A stretch of DNA of 64,000 nt from Candidatus Hydrogenedentota bacterium (GTDB taxonomy: Bacteria; Hydrogenedentota; Hydrogenedentia; Hydrogenedentales; SLHB01). Of the stretch, positions 1-7,183 are shown piece after piece. Location: NCBI GenBank assembly GCA_013359265.1, contig JABWCD010000025.1:1-64000 (forward strand), in the 5' to 3' direction. The notes beneath the pieces were generated by a model. It was not told the origin of the DNA and searched no databases. It saw only the letters and a program-made list of their open reading frames with translations. The position numbers and the translations under genes are program-made. How positions within the stretch are numbered: the first letter of the stretch is position 1; every line of letters starts with the position of its first letter.

Positions 1-3
1 CAT

Positions 4-82
4 GGCCGATCTCCTTTTGTGAGCCTCGAGCTCGTTTAAAGTCTGGGAGCTACTCTATAGCATCCCGCAAAGGAGATCGGCC
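4..82. repeat. Inverted repeat with 14-bp perfect arms
   Basis: GGCCGATCTCCTTT at 4-17 is matched by its exact reverse complement at 69-82, leaving a loop of about 51 nt. No coding sequence covers it. It could be a structured RNA end, a terminator belonging to a gene left of the window, or a small repeat element. The rest of 83-300 holds only a repeat block and no supportable gene. Confidence 0.7.
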
Positions 83-97
83 TTCTCATACTATCTC

Positions 98-219
98 GTG
101 AGTCGTCATCGTACTCGTGGCTCGACACTCGAACTGAATCGATTACGATTACGAGCACGATTACGAAGCACGAGCACGATGACGAACACGAGCACGCGGT
201 GCAGCCGGCCGTGAAACGC
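98..219 (+). repeat. GAGCAC/GATTAC repeat block, copy A
   Basis: The block opens with GTGAGTCGTCATCGTACTCG, passes through mixed GATTAC and GAGCAC hexamers, and ends with GCGGTGCAGCCGGCCGTGAAA. The same opening and ending occur at 466-554, so the two blocks are diverged copies of one unit with different hexamer numbers between the ends. It lies upstream of the GH106-like gene and its promoter. Confidence 0.8.
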
Positions 220-301
220 ACCAACCCCGGAGCAGCCCTTATGAAGTCGTTTTTCAGTCGTGCGCGAAGCAATATTGCCGATATCGAACGCGCCCACGGC
301 G

Positions 302-310
302 TGCTAGAAT
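302..310 (+). promoter_or_regulatory. Possible extended -10 promoter of the GH106-like gene
   Basis: TGCTAGAAT at 302-310 fits an extended -10 (TGnTANAAT). No -35 hexamer stands at normal spacing. A GGGGGA ribosome-binding site at 393-398 and ATG at 408 follow, so the signal is well placed, but the assignment rests on this one motif. Confidence 0.35.
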
Positions 311-407
311 CTGCCCTGGGGGGAACACAGGGCGCCCGCGCGGGAATGGGGATTCCATCGCGGGCGGCGGTTGCTGTGTTCGCATTACGTTTGGGGGATT
401 GCACACC

Positions 408-3400
408 ATGCGACGATTTATAGCAATTCAAGTTTGGGCACACCGTCTCTTTCGTGCTCCTGCTCGTGAGTCGTCATCGTACTCGCACTCGATACTCGAA
501 AAGATCGAGCACGAGCACGCGCACGAGCACGCGGTGCAGCCGGCCTTGAAACGCTCCAGTATTGGCCTTTTCTTGTTGGCGGTCTGCTGCGTTGCGTTCG
601 CCCAAAGCGAAATTCAGTTCGAGGACCCGCCCCCATCCGACCGGCCGTGGGTGTACTGGTTTTGGAAGAACGGCAACATCAGCCGCGAAGGGATCACCGC
701 GGACCTCGAGGCGATGCAGCGCGTGGGCATCGGTGGCGCGATTCTGATGGAAGTGGCGTTGAGCGTGCCGAAAGGCCAGTACGAATTCTTCAGTCCCGAG
801 TGGCGCGAATTGTTCGCGTTTGCCGTTCAAGAGGCGAACCGGCTCGGCCTCGTTATCAGCATGAACAGCGCGCCGGGCTGGACCGGCAGCGGCGGGCCGT
901 GGGTCACGCCGGAGCGATCCATGCAACAGGTCGTGTTCAGCGAGACGAACATCGCGGGGCCAAAACCGATCGCGCTTGCGCTGCCCAGACCGCAAGCCGT
1001 GCTGGACTATTACGAAGACATCGCCGTGTTGGCGTTTCCCGCGACGACCGGCACGTACCGCATCGCCGACATTTCGGAGAAGGCGTTCTATAAGCGCGGG
1101 GCGTTCTCGTCGCAACCGTCGGTGCGCGCGACGTTGCCATCGCTCGCCGACTACGAGAGTGCGCCGCAGGACGCAATCACCCCGCTGAAGCAAATCGTCG
1201 ATCTCACAGCGCATATGGACAGGGACGGTCAACTGACGTGGGACGCGCCCGAAGGGAACTGGACGGTCCTGCGCATCGGTCATACCAGCACGGGGCAAAC
1301 GAACCGGCCCGCGCCGTTGCCGGGGCTCGAGTGCGACAAGCTCGATACGGAAGCGCTCGACGCGCATTTCCGCGCGTTCATCGACGTGCTCCTGGAAGAC
1401 ATCGGGCCGGACGCGCGAAAGGCGCTCGTGTCCGTGCATCTCGACAGTTGGGAAGTGGGCGCGCAGAACTGGAGCCGGCGTTTTCGCGAGGAGTTCACCA
1501 AACGCCGCGATTACGATCCGTTGCCGTATCTACCCGTGATGGGAGGACGCGTGGTCGAGAGCCTTGACGTCTCCGAGCGTTTCCTGTGGGACCTTCGACA
1601 GACCGTTTCCGAACTCATCGTCGAGAACCACGGCCGGCGCCTGCGTGAACTGGCGCATGACGAAGGTCTGTGGTTTTCGGTCGAGCCCTACGACATGACG
1701 CCGTGCGACGACATGTCGCTCGGGGCGACCGGAGACGTGCCGATGTGCGAGTTCTGGAGCAAGGGATTCGACACGCGCTACAGCGTGCACGAGGCGACGT
1801 CCGTCGCGCACGTGTACGACAAACCGATCGTCGCAGCGGAAGCATTTACATCGATTGATCGCTGGTTGTTTCATCCCGGCACGATCAAGGCGCAGGGCGA
1901 CTGGGCGTTTTGCGAAGGCGTGAACCGATTCGTCATCCATCGCTACATTCACCAGCCCTACTCGAATATTCGGCCCGGTTTGAGCCTGGGTCCGCACGGA
2001 CTACATTACGAGCGGACGGAAACCTGGTGGGAATTCTCGCGGCCCTGGCACGAATATCTTGCGCGCTGCCAGCATGTCCTGCGGCAGGGCCGGTTCGTGT
2101 CCGACATTCTCTATCTCAGTCCCGAAGGAGCGCCGAACGTTTTTCAAGCGCCCGATCCCGCACCGAAGGGATACAAGCACGACGGATGCACGCCGGAGGC
2201 CTTGCTCACGCGCGTCAAGGCGGAACAGGGAAAACTGGTGCTGCCGAACGGCGCGCGGTATCGGCTGCTTGTGCTGCCGAAAGCCGAGACGATGACGCCG
2301 GCGCTATTGCGGAAGGTTGGCGAGATTGCCGCTGCGGGCGTCGCGGTGGTGGGCGCGCCGCCGCGCACGTCGCCGAGCTTGACGAAGTATCCCGAGTGCG
2401 ACGCGGAAGTGCAGCAACTGGCCGCCGAAATCTGGGGCGCGTCCGCGGGCCACGTCGTATTACCACAAGACGCATCGCAAACAGCAGCATCCACCGATAA
2501 TCCTCGCGATGCGCTGGCACAAGCGCATTGGATTTGGCACCGCGAAGCCGATCCGGCTACGGCGCCGCCGCCGGGAAAGCGCTATTTCCGCCGCGTGTTT
2601 TCGTTGCCGGATAACGCCGTCGCAAAGAATGCGCGCGTCGTGATGACGGCGGACAACGCGTTTGAATTGCATGTGAACGGTTTGCCGGCGGGCGACGGCG
2701 ATACTCTAAACGAGTTGTATGCGATGGACGTCACGTCGTTGCTGCGGCCCGGCGAAAATGTGATTGCTGTCGCCGCCGAAAACAAAGGAGGAAAGCCGAA
2801 CGCCGCGGGGCTTGTCGGGGTGTTGTTGATCCATCTGGGCGACGGCTCGGACGTGGCGGTGCCCACGGACGCGCAGTGGGTATCGTCGACGGATGCCGAC
2901 GCGGGCAAGTGGACGGCCGTTCACGATCTCGGGTTGTTTGGAATCGCGCCGTGGGAAGACGTGGGCAAGAAGGCGGATCGAATCGATCCGTATCCGGACT
3001 CGGCGCAGATCGAGTCGTTGCTGCGCGCGATGGGCGTGCATCCCGACTTCGAAGCAAGCGCGCCGCTGGACTACGTCCATCGCCGGCTCGAGGCCCACGA
3101 TGTCTACTTTGTGACCAACGGCAGTCAGGACGCGGTCACGGCAGCGTGCACGTTTCGCGTCGACAACATGGACGCGCAGTTGTGGCATCCCGAGACGGGC
3201 CGCGCGCGGACGTTGAACGGTCTGTCGCCGACCGGCGATGGTCGATCCGTAATCTCGCTTCGCTTCGATCCGCTCGAAAGCTACTTTATCGTGTTCGGCC
3301 CGCGCGATCCGAAGCGCGCGCAAAAAGCGGCGGATCGCGCCGATTTCCCAACGCTCAACGTGATTGAAACAATCGCCGGTCCATGGAGCGTAACGTTCGA

Positions 3401-3920
3401 TCGGTCGAGCGGAGGAAGCGGCGAACCGGTGACGTTCGACGAGTTGGTGGACTGGTCCCAACGGTCCGACGAGAGTATCCGGTACTACTCCGGCACGGCG
3501 ACGTATGCTAAGACGATCGAGATTCCCGAATCGGCGCTTAAGAATCGTCGTCCGCTCTACATCGACTTGGGACGCGTCGAAGCGATGGCATCTGTCCGGT
3601 TGAATGGAAGGGAACTTGGCATTGCTTGGAAGCGACCGTTCCGTATTGCGATCGGCGATGCGGCAAGACCGGGCGAGAACGCGCTCGAGGTGCGCGTGGT
3701 GAACCTGTGGCCAAACCGCATGATTGGCGACGAACGTTTGCCCGCGGACAGCGAGCGCGATGAGAGCGGCACGCTGAAGCAGTGGCCGCAGTGGGTGCTC
3801 GAGAACGGAAAGAGCCCGACTGGCCGCGTCACCTTTGCGACGTGGCGGCACTGGACCGCGGAGGATTCGTTGATCCCTTCGGGATTGCTAGGACCGGTGA
3901 CGATCGTGGCGGAGGAGTAA
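408..3920 (+). CDS. Secreted GH106-like alpha-L-rhamnosidase
   Basis: A large secreted glycoside hydrolase of about 1170 residues. After the signal core (GLFLLAVCCVAFAQ, residues 53-66) comes the GH106-type opening PPPSDRPWVYWFWKNG, then NSAPGWTGSGGPWVTPE and SMQQVV, which are characteristic of the family. A sugar-binding-like beta domain around residues 705-825 (ELHVNGLPAGDG) and a C-terminal domain (MASVRLNGRELGIAWKRPF) complete the usual layout. GH106 enzymes cleave alpha-L-rhamnosides from plant or algal polysaccharides. I chose ATG 408 because GGGGGA precedes it by 9 nt. That start puts about 50 residues before the signal core, partly encoded by a GAGCAC repeat (EHEHAHEHA). Alternative starts are GTG 534 and TTG 546, next to the signal peptide. 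Family call firm; exact start and substrate uncertain. Confidence 0.85.
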   Translation: MRRFIAIQVWAHRLFRAPARESSSYSHSILEKIEHEHAHEHAVQPALKRSSIGLFLLAVCCVAFAQSEIQFEDPPPSDRPWVYWFWKNGNISREGITADLEAMQRVGIGGAILMEVALSVPKGQYEFFSPEWRELFAFAVQEANRLGLVISMNSAPGWTGSGGPWVTPERSMQQVVFSETNIAGPKPIALALPRPQAVLDYYEDIAVLAFPATTGTYRIADISEKAFYKRGAFSSQPSVRATLPSLADYESAPQDAITPLKQIVDLTAHMDRDGQLTWDAPEGNWTVLRIGHTSTGQTNRPAPLPGLECDKLDTEALDAHFRAFIDVLLEDIGPDARKALVSVHLDSWEVGAQNWSRRFREEFTKRRDYDPLPYLPVMGGRVVESLDVSERFLWDLRQTVSELIVENHGRRLRELAHDEGLWFSVEPYDMTPCDDMSLGATGDVPMCEFWSKGFDTRYSVHEATSVAHVYDKPIVAAEAFTSIDRWLFHPGTIKAQGDWAFCEGVNRFVIHRYIHQPYSNIRPGLSLGPHGLHYERTETWWEFSRPWHEYLARCQHVLRQGRFVSDILYLSPEGAPNVFQAPDPAPKGYKHDGCTPEALLTRVKAEQGKLVLPNGARYRLLVLPKAETMTPALLRKVGEIAAAGVAVVGAPPRTSPSLTKYPECDAEVQQLAAEIWGASAGHVVLPQDASQTAASTDNPRDALAQAHWIWHREADPATAPPPGKRYFRRVFSLPDNAVAKNARVVMTADNAFELHVNGLPAGDGDTLNELYAMDVTSLLRPGENVIAVAAENKGGKPNAAGLVGVLLIHLGDGSDVAVPTDAQWVSSTDADAGKWTAVHDLGLFGIAPWEDVGKKADRIDPYPDSAQIESLLRAMGVHPDFEASAPLDYVHRRLEAHDVYFVTNGSQDAVTAACTFRVDNMDAQLWHPETGRARTLNGLSPTGDGRSVISLRFDPLESYFIVFGPRDPKRAQKAADRADFPTLNVIETIAGPWSVTFDRSSGGSGEPVTFDELVDWSQRSDESIRYYSGTATYAKTIEIPESALKNRRPLYIDLGRVEAMASVRLNGRELGIAWKRPFRIAIGDAARPGENALEVRVVNLWPNRMIGDERLPADSERDESGTLKQWPQWVLENGKSPTGRVTFATWRHWTAEDSLIPSGLLGPVTIVAEE
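466..554 (+). repeat. GAGCAC repeat block, copy B, inside the GH106-like 5' end
   Basis: This diverged copy of the block at 98-219 begins GTGAGTCGTCATCGTACTCG and ends GCGGTGCAGCCGGCCTTGAAA. It lies in frame within the reading frame that starts at 408 and encodes Ser/Tyr- and Glu-His-rich sequence just before the signal peptide core. The block therefore separates the ribosome-binding site from the signal peptide, or supplies an alternative start. Confidence 0.75.
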
Positions 3921-3966
3921 TTCGCGAGCTGGCTTGCCCATGTCACGATCGCGAATCACGGCTTTT

Positions 3967-4033
3967 CGTGCTCGTGCTCGTGCTCGTAATCGTGCTCGTA
4001 ATCGTGCTCGTAATCGTGCTCGTAATCGTAATC
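3967..4033 (-). repeat. Hexanucleotide array (GAGCAC/GATTAC on minus strand)
   Basis: On the plus strand the tract reads as repeats of CGTGCT and CGTAAT, which are GAGCAC and GATTAC units on the other strand. It follows the stop of the GH106-like gene and faces an oppositely oriented array at 4161-4235. The two are complementary arms flanking about 127 bp. The flanking genes converge here, so the pair could act as a two-way terminator. Confidence 0.85.
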
Positions 4034-4051
4034 AAGTACTTCTCGTTTTTT

Positions 4052-4102
4052 CTCGTTCCCAACTTTCCAGTTGGGAACGCGCTCTTGAAAAGCTCTGCTT
4101 TG
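4052..4102 (-). repeat. GTTCCCAA palindromic intergenic repeat, copy 1
   Basis: The element contains GTTCCCAACTTTCCAGTTGG, a near-perfect palindrome, followed by a conserved tail ending AAAAGCTCTGCTTTG. The same unit occurs in the opposite orientation at 42757-42807 and 43343-43477. It is non-coding and sits between the two hexamer arrays. Similar GTTCCCAA palindromes are common intergenic repeats in several phyla. Confidence 0.85.
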
Positions 4103-4160
4103 ACTCGCCAAGTACACAAGCCGCCGCTACACGCGACGTGTACCCACGAAGCCAAATACT

Positions 4161-4235
<75 letters not shown>

Positions 4236-4346
4236 AAGGCCGACAGGCGCGCGACTTTCCTATTCACCATTTCGAAGTAAACGAATACGCGCCGTCCGCG
4301 CGTTTCCATGTGACGGGGATGTTGCCCGAGGGCCAACTCTCCGTCT

Positions 4347-4874
4347 TCATTTTGTGCCGTTTGCTCCCTGTCGCGTCGCGCGACACCGATTCAATTTGCA
4401 GACTACATGTTGGAGCGTTTCGGTCTCCGGCTCCAGTTGGATGCAGCGATAGAAGTCAACACAACCTTGACATAGGGCCGGTGCATCAAGAACTTCCGCA
4501 AAGTCCTGTTTCATCGGATGCGTGGAAAACAGGCACCACGGTTGCGACGGATGGAGAAAGTCTTCCGGGCGAAGGAAATCGTTTAACGCCAACGCACGTG
4601 CCTGCGTCAGCCCGAGCAACGCGGACAGCCCGAGTAGCTCCCCTGCGCACAAATTGGCGTACAACTGAAGGCCGTCGGCTTGCCAATTCGATACGTGGAC
4701 GTTTCTAGAATCGCTTACCCGAAACAGACCGTGATACGTCTCATCGGTCACATGCAGGACAAGGTCATGCCTTGGATACGAGAGGTCGAAGTGAAATCTC
4801 TCTTGCTTTGTGTTGACCCAGGCGGCAACCTGACTCGTCACCGGTAGTTCACCGCGCACCGACACCGGAATCAT
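4347..4874 (-). CDS. Hypothetical protein with CxxC motif, operonic with the sigma-SBP fusion
   Basis: A 175-residue soluble protein with no signal peptide or membrane segment and no family I recognise. The N-terminal half alternates beta-type hydrophobic and polar residues (FHFDLSYPRHDLVLHVTDET). The C-terminal part has APALCQGCVDFY with a CxxC pair and two further cysteines (YRC, VVCKLNRC), which could bind a metal. It starts 20 nt after the stop of the sigma-SBP fusion on the same strand and has its own ribosome-binding site (GGGGGAC, about 6 nt before ATG), so the two are probably co-transcribed. A role as partner or regulator of the fusion is inference from position only. Confidence 0.7.
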   Translation of the reverse strand: MIPVSVRGELPVTSQVAAWVNTKQERFHFDLSYPRHDLVLHVTDETYHGLFRVSDSRNVHVSNWQADGLQLYANLCAGELLGLSALLGLTQARALALNDFLRPEDFLHPSQPWCLFSTHPMKQDFAEVLDAPALCQGCVDFYRCIQLEPETETLQHVVCKLNRCRATRQGANGTK

Positions 4875-4894
4875 CTGTTTGTCCCCCAGAATTG

Positions 4895-6925
4895 CTATTC
4901 GTTCAGCCCAATGGTCTCTTCAATCTGGCGATGGCTTTCCGCCAAATTCCGCGCAGCCACGTCATTTGGTTTCGGAAATACCATCGCCCTTACCTGATTC
5001 GTAAATACGCGCACGTCCGGGTCTGAAACTTGCGCCGCCACCGACTCCCGGTACGGCGTTATTTGGTGCTGGCGTGCAAGTTCCGCCATCCGCTCCTTCG
5101 AGACCAGTTCCTTGATGAACTCCCACGCGAGGAATTCGGCCTCGGGCGTACTACGGCGAATCGCCGCCAGCGTGAAATCCGAGGCAACGACGCTGGTTGG
5201 CGCGCTTGGTGCGATGACCGCCCACGCATCGTCCTGCTCCCGCAACGCGTTGAGGCTCGATCGCCCGGACAACCCATCCGTCACCAATTGAAAGTACCTC
5301 GGCATGGCGGTTTGCGGTCTTCCCGTCGTAGTCGGAAGCATTGAGGGAAAGCTCGCGTATAGCCGTTCGAACTCGCGGCGGGTAGACTGCCAGGCGGCAG
5401 ACTGGACGACGGCTGGATCGTCGTATCCACCGCCCGCCTCCAGCAAGATCGAGTCCCAGAGCCAACTCGCAGGCACTTCGAGGTAATTGCCGCCCGTGGG
5501 TCCCGTCTGCCGGTCCGCGTCCAGTCGCGATGCGAGATGTTCAAAGAGGGCCGGCCAGTTGCCGGAAGCAAGTGTGGCAGGGTCCAAGTCAACGTAGTTC
5601 GTGTTGATGGCCAATGCCCAGGAGCGAACGAGTACGGGCACGCCGATCACTTCGCCTTCAATCGTAGCCGCCCGCCATAGGTTCGGGAAAAAGTCTTCCA
5701 TATCAAATTCCGGATCGGACACAAACTCCGTCAGCGGTAGTAGCTGCCCTTGAAGGTGGAATTGGAGCAAAGAGCGCTCCGGGGCGATCGCATTGTTGTC
5801 CAACAAGAGCACATCGCCAATGTCGTCCGATCCAACCGCACTGCTGGTTGCGCCGGATTCGACCGAGCCGATCTCGAATCTTGCTTCAAGCGAATCCGCG
5901 AGGCTCGAAGCGACGTCTCGCAGGAACGCCAGTTGCGCAGGATTGAGCGCGTATGGTGGTGGCCCGATGCGGACGACTCTGCCTGCAATCCCGGTATTTG
6001 CGGTTGCGTCAGCGGAAAGTCCACTGGAGGGTCCGGCATCGGTGCGATTGCCGTCGAGCGCGCGAAGCGGAGACTCCGCGCCGCGGGTTTCTTCCGGTGG
6101 AACGGAACGCGGCGGTGGCACCGCGGTATTCGCGTCGAATCGAGTGGGCCAATACCGCGGCGCGAGCAAGAGCGCAACGATGCCGCAGAGAATGGCCGCG
6201 AACGCGGCGGCCGCCCTGCGCCGGGGCCACTGCGTCTGGTGGACCTCCTGCCGCGCGGGCTGCACCGGAACGGTCCGCAAGTTGGCCAGCACGATGCCAA
6301 GGTGTGCGTTACGTTGTTTGTCATCTTGGATGGCCGGTTCGATCTCTTTTTCCAAAGCGGCTTTCAGGCTGTTCCGCCCGTATTCAAGCCGCTTCCGCAC
6401 GGCCGCTTCGCTTATTCCGAGGAACTCGGCGATTTCCGGCGTTGGCCGTTGGTCGAAGTAGAACAGGCAAACCACTTCGCGCGACTTCGTGGGGACCCGC
6501 TGAAGCTGCCGCCGAATCGCCTCGCGCATTTCGGTATTCACGGCTTCACCGGCGCCCGACTCGCTTGAGCGAAAGTCGTCGCCGTACAGTTCGCGAATTG
6601 TGGACGCTTTTTGCTGCAACCGTCTTCGCCTCTTCACCAGGTTCAGGGCCGCGTGCCGGGCCGCGGTCACCAGATAGTGGGAGAACCTTTCCGGCTCCCG
6701 TACTTCCGCCAGCCGCTCGAAACAGCGCAAGAAGGTATCTTGGACAAGGTCCTGACTGTCCTCGCGATTGGCGGTAATTCCAAAGCACACCGCTAGGGCG
6801 GTCTTGTAGTGGCGACGCACCAGTTCGTCGTAAGAAGCCCGCTCGCCACCCAAGGTTTGGCGCACCAATTCCGCATCCGACTTCACTGGCGGTCCCGATT
6901 TCTTACTTTCATTTGCTTTACTCAT
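4895..6925 (-). CDS. ECF sigma factor fused via a TM helix to a solute-binding-protein domain
   Basis: A 676-residue chimera. Residues 18-100 are sigma-70 region 2 (ANREDSQDLVQDTFLRCFER) and 130-195 are region 4 with its helix-turn-helix (TPEIAEFLGISEAAVRKRL), the layout of an ECF sigma factor. A basic patch (WPRRR) and one hydrophobic helix at about 238-256 follow. After a Pro/Gly-rich linker, residues 318-670 resemble extracellular solute-binding proteins of ABC importers: GEVIGVPVLVRSWALAI near 425-440, and a C-terminal A..FI..L.S.E..AELA block near 595-620. The expected topology is sigma in the cytoplasm and SBP outside. This domain is homologous to the secreted protein encoded divergently at 7184. 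No anti-sigma gene is adjacent, so the SBP domain probably senses a ligand and controls the sigma in cis. The fusion itself is clear from one unbroken frame; the mechanism is inferred. Confidence 0.85.
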   Translation of the reverse strand: MSKANESKKSGPPVKSDAELVRQTLGGERASYDELVRRHYKTALAVCFGITANREDSQDLVQDTFLRCFERLAEVREPERFSHYLVTAARHAALNLVKRRRRLQQKASTIRELYGDDFRSSESGAGEAVNTEMREAIRRQLQRVPTKSREVVCLFYFDQRPTPEIAEFLGISEAAVRKRLEYGRNSLKAALEKEIEPAIQDDKQRNAHLGIVLANLRTVPVQPARQEVHQTQWPRRRAAAAFAAILCGIVALLLAPRYWPTRFDANTAVPPPRSVPPEETRGAESPLRALDGNRTDAGPSSGLSADATANTGIAGRVVRIGPPPYALNPAQLAFLRDVASSLADSLEARFEIGSVESGATSSAVGSDDIGDVLLLDNNAIAPERSLLQFHLQGQLLPLTEFVSDPEFDMEDFFPNLWRAATIEGEVIGVPVLVRSWALAINTNYVDLDPATLASGNWPALFEHLASRLDADRQTGPTGGNYLEVPASWLWDSILLEAGGGYDDPAVVQSAAWQSTRREFERLYASFPSMLPTTTGRPQTAMPRYFQLVTDGLSGRSSLNALREQDDAWAVIAPSAPTSVVASDFTLAAIRRSTPEAEFLAWEFIKELVSKERMAELARQHQITPYRESVAAQVSDPDVRVFTNQVRAMVFPKPNDVAARNLAESHRQIEETIGLNE

Positions 6926-6973
6926 ATAGGCAATCGACGCCTCCGCAACGTGAGGTTTCCCCAGGAATCTCGT

Positions 6974-6996
6974 AAACCGAATGCCGGCTGCGGTTT
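6974..6996. promoter_or_regulatory. Small hairpin in the leader of the sigma-SBP gene
   Basis: AAACCG at 6974-6979 pairs with CGGTTT at 6991-6996 around GCCGGC. A second, wider inverted repeat (CGCCGAG at 7005-7011, CTCGGCG at 7063-7069) follows. Both lie in the 258-bp divergent intergenic region, upstream of the sigma-SBP start. They may be leader RNA structure or operator sites; I see no clear promoter for the sigma gene. Confidence 0.35.
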
Positions 6997-7098
6997 ATCG
7001 CCATCGCCGAGGGGGTACGCGTTCGCCCCAGGCCGGCGAAAACCACCGGCCCCGGCCCGAATCTCGGCGCAACCGCGCGCAGGACGGGCGAAAGGGGG

Positions 7099-7141
7099 TT
7101 GACAAATTGTATAGTACGTAGTACAGTGTGTATCCAGATAC
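7099..7141 (+). promoter_or_regulatory. Sigma-70 promoter with palindromic operator candidates
   Basis: TTGACA at 7099-7104 is followed 17 nt later by TACAGT at 7122-7127, a good housekeeping-type promoter for the SBP operon. The spacer carries TAGTACGTAGTAC, and GTATCCAGATAC at 7130-7141 is an inverted repeat (GTATC/GATAC). Short inverted or repeated sites over the promoter are what a YtrA-type GntR repressor would need, and such a regulator is the last gene of this operon. Autoregulation is inferred. Confidence 0.6.
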
Positions 7142-7183
7142 GTGGTGCTCCGGTGTATTACTTTGAGGTGCTAGGAGATGCTC

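Noticed and set aside
474-1439. Long minus-strand frame opposite the GH106-like gene
   Set aside because: It is the antisense shadow of a clear glycosidase gene, with no motif and an Arg-rich composition typical of GC-rich shadows.
2706-3851. 381-codon minus-strand frame
   Set aside because: Shadow of the GH106-like gene; no recognisable fold or start.
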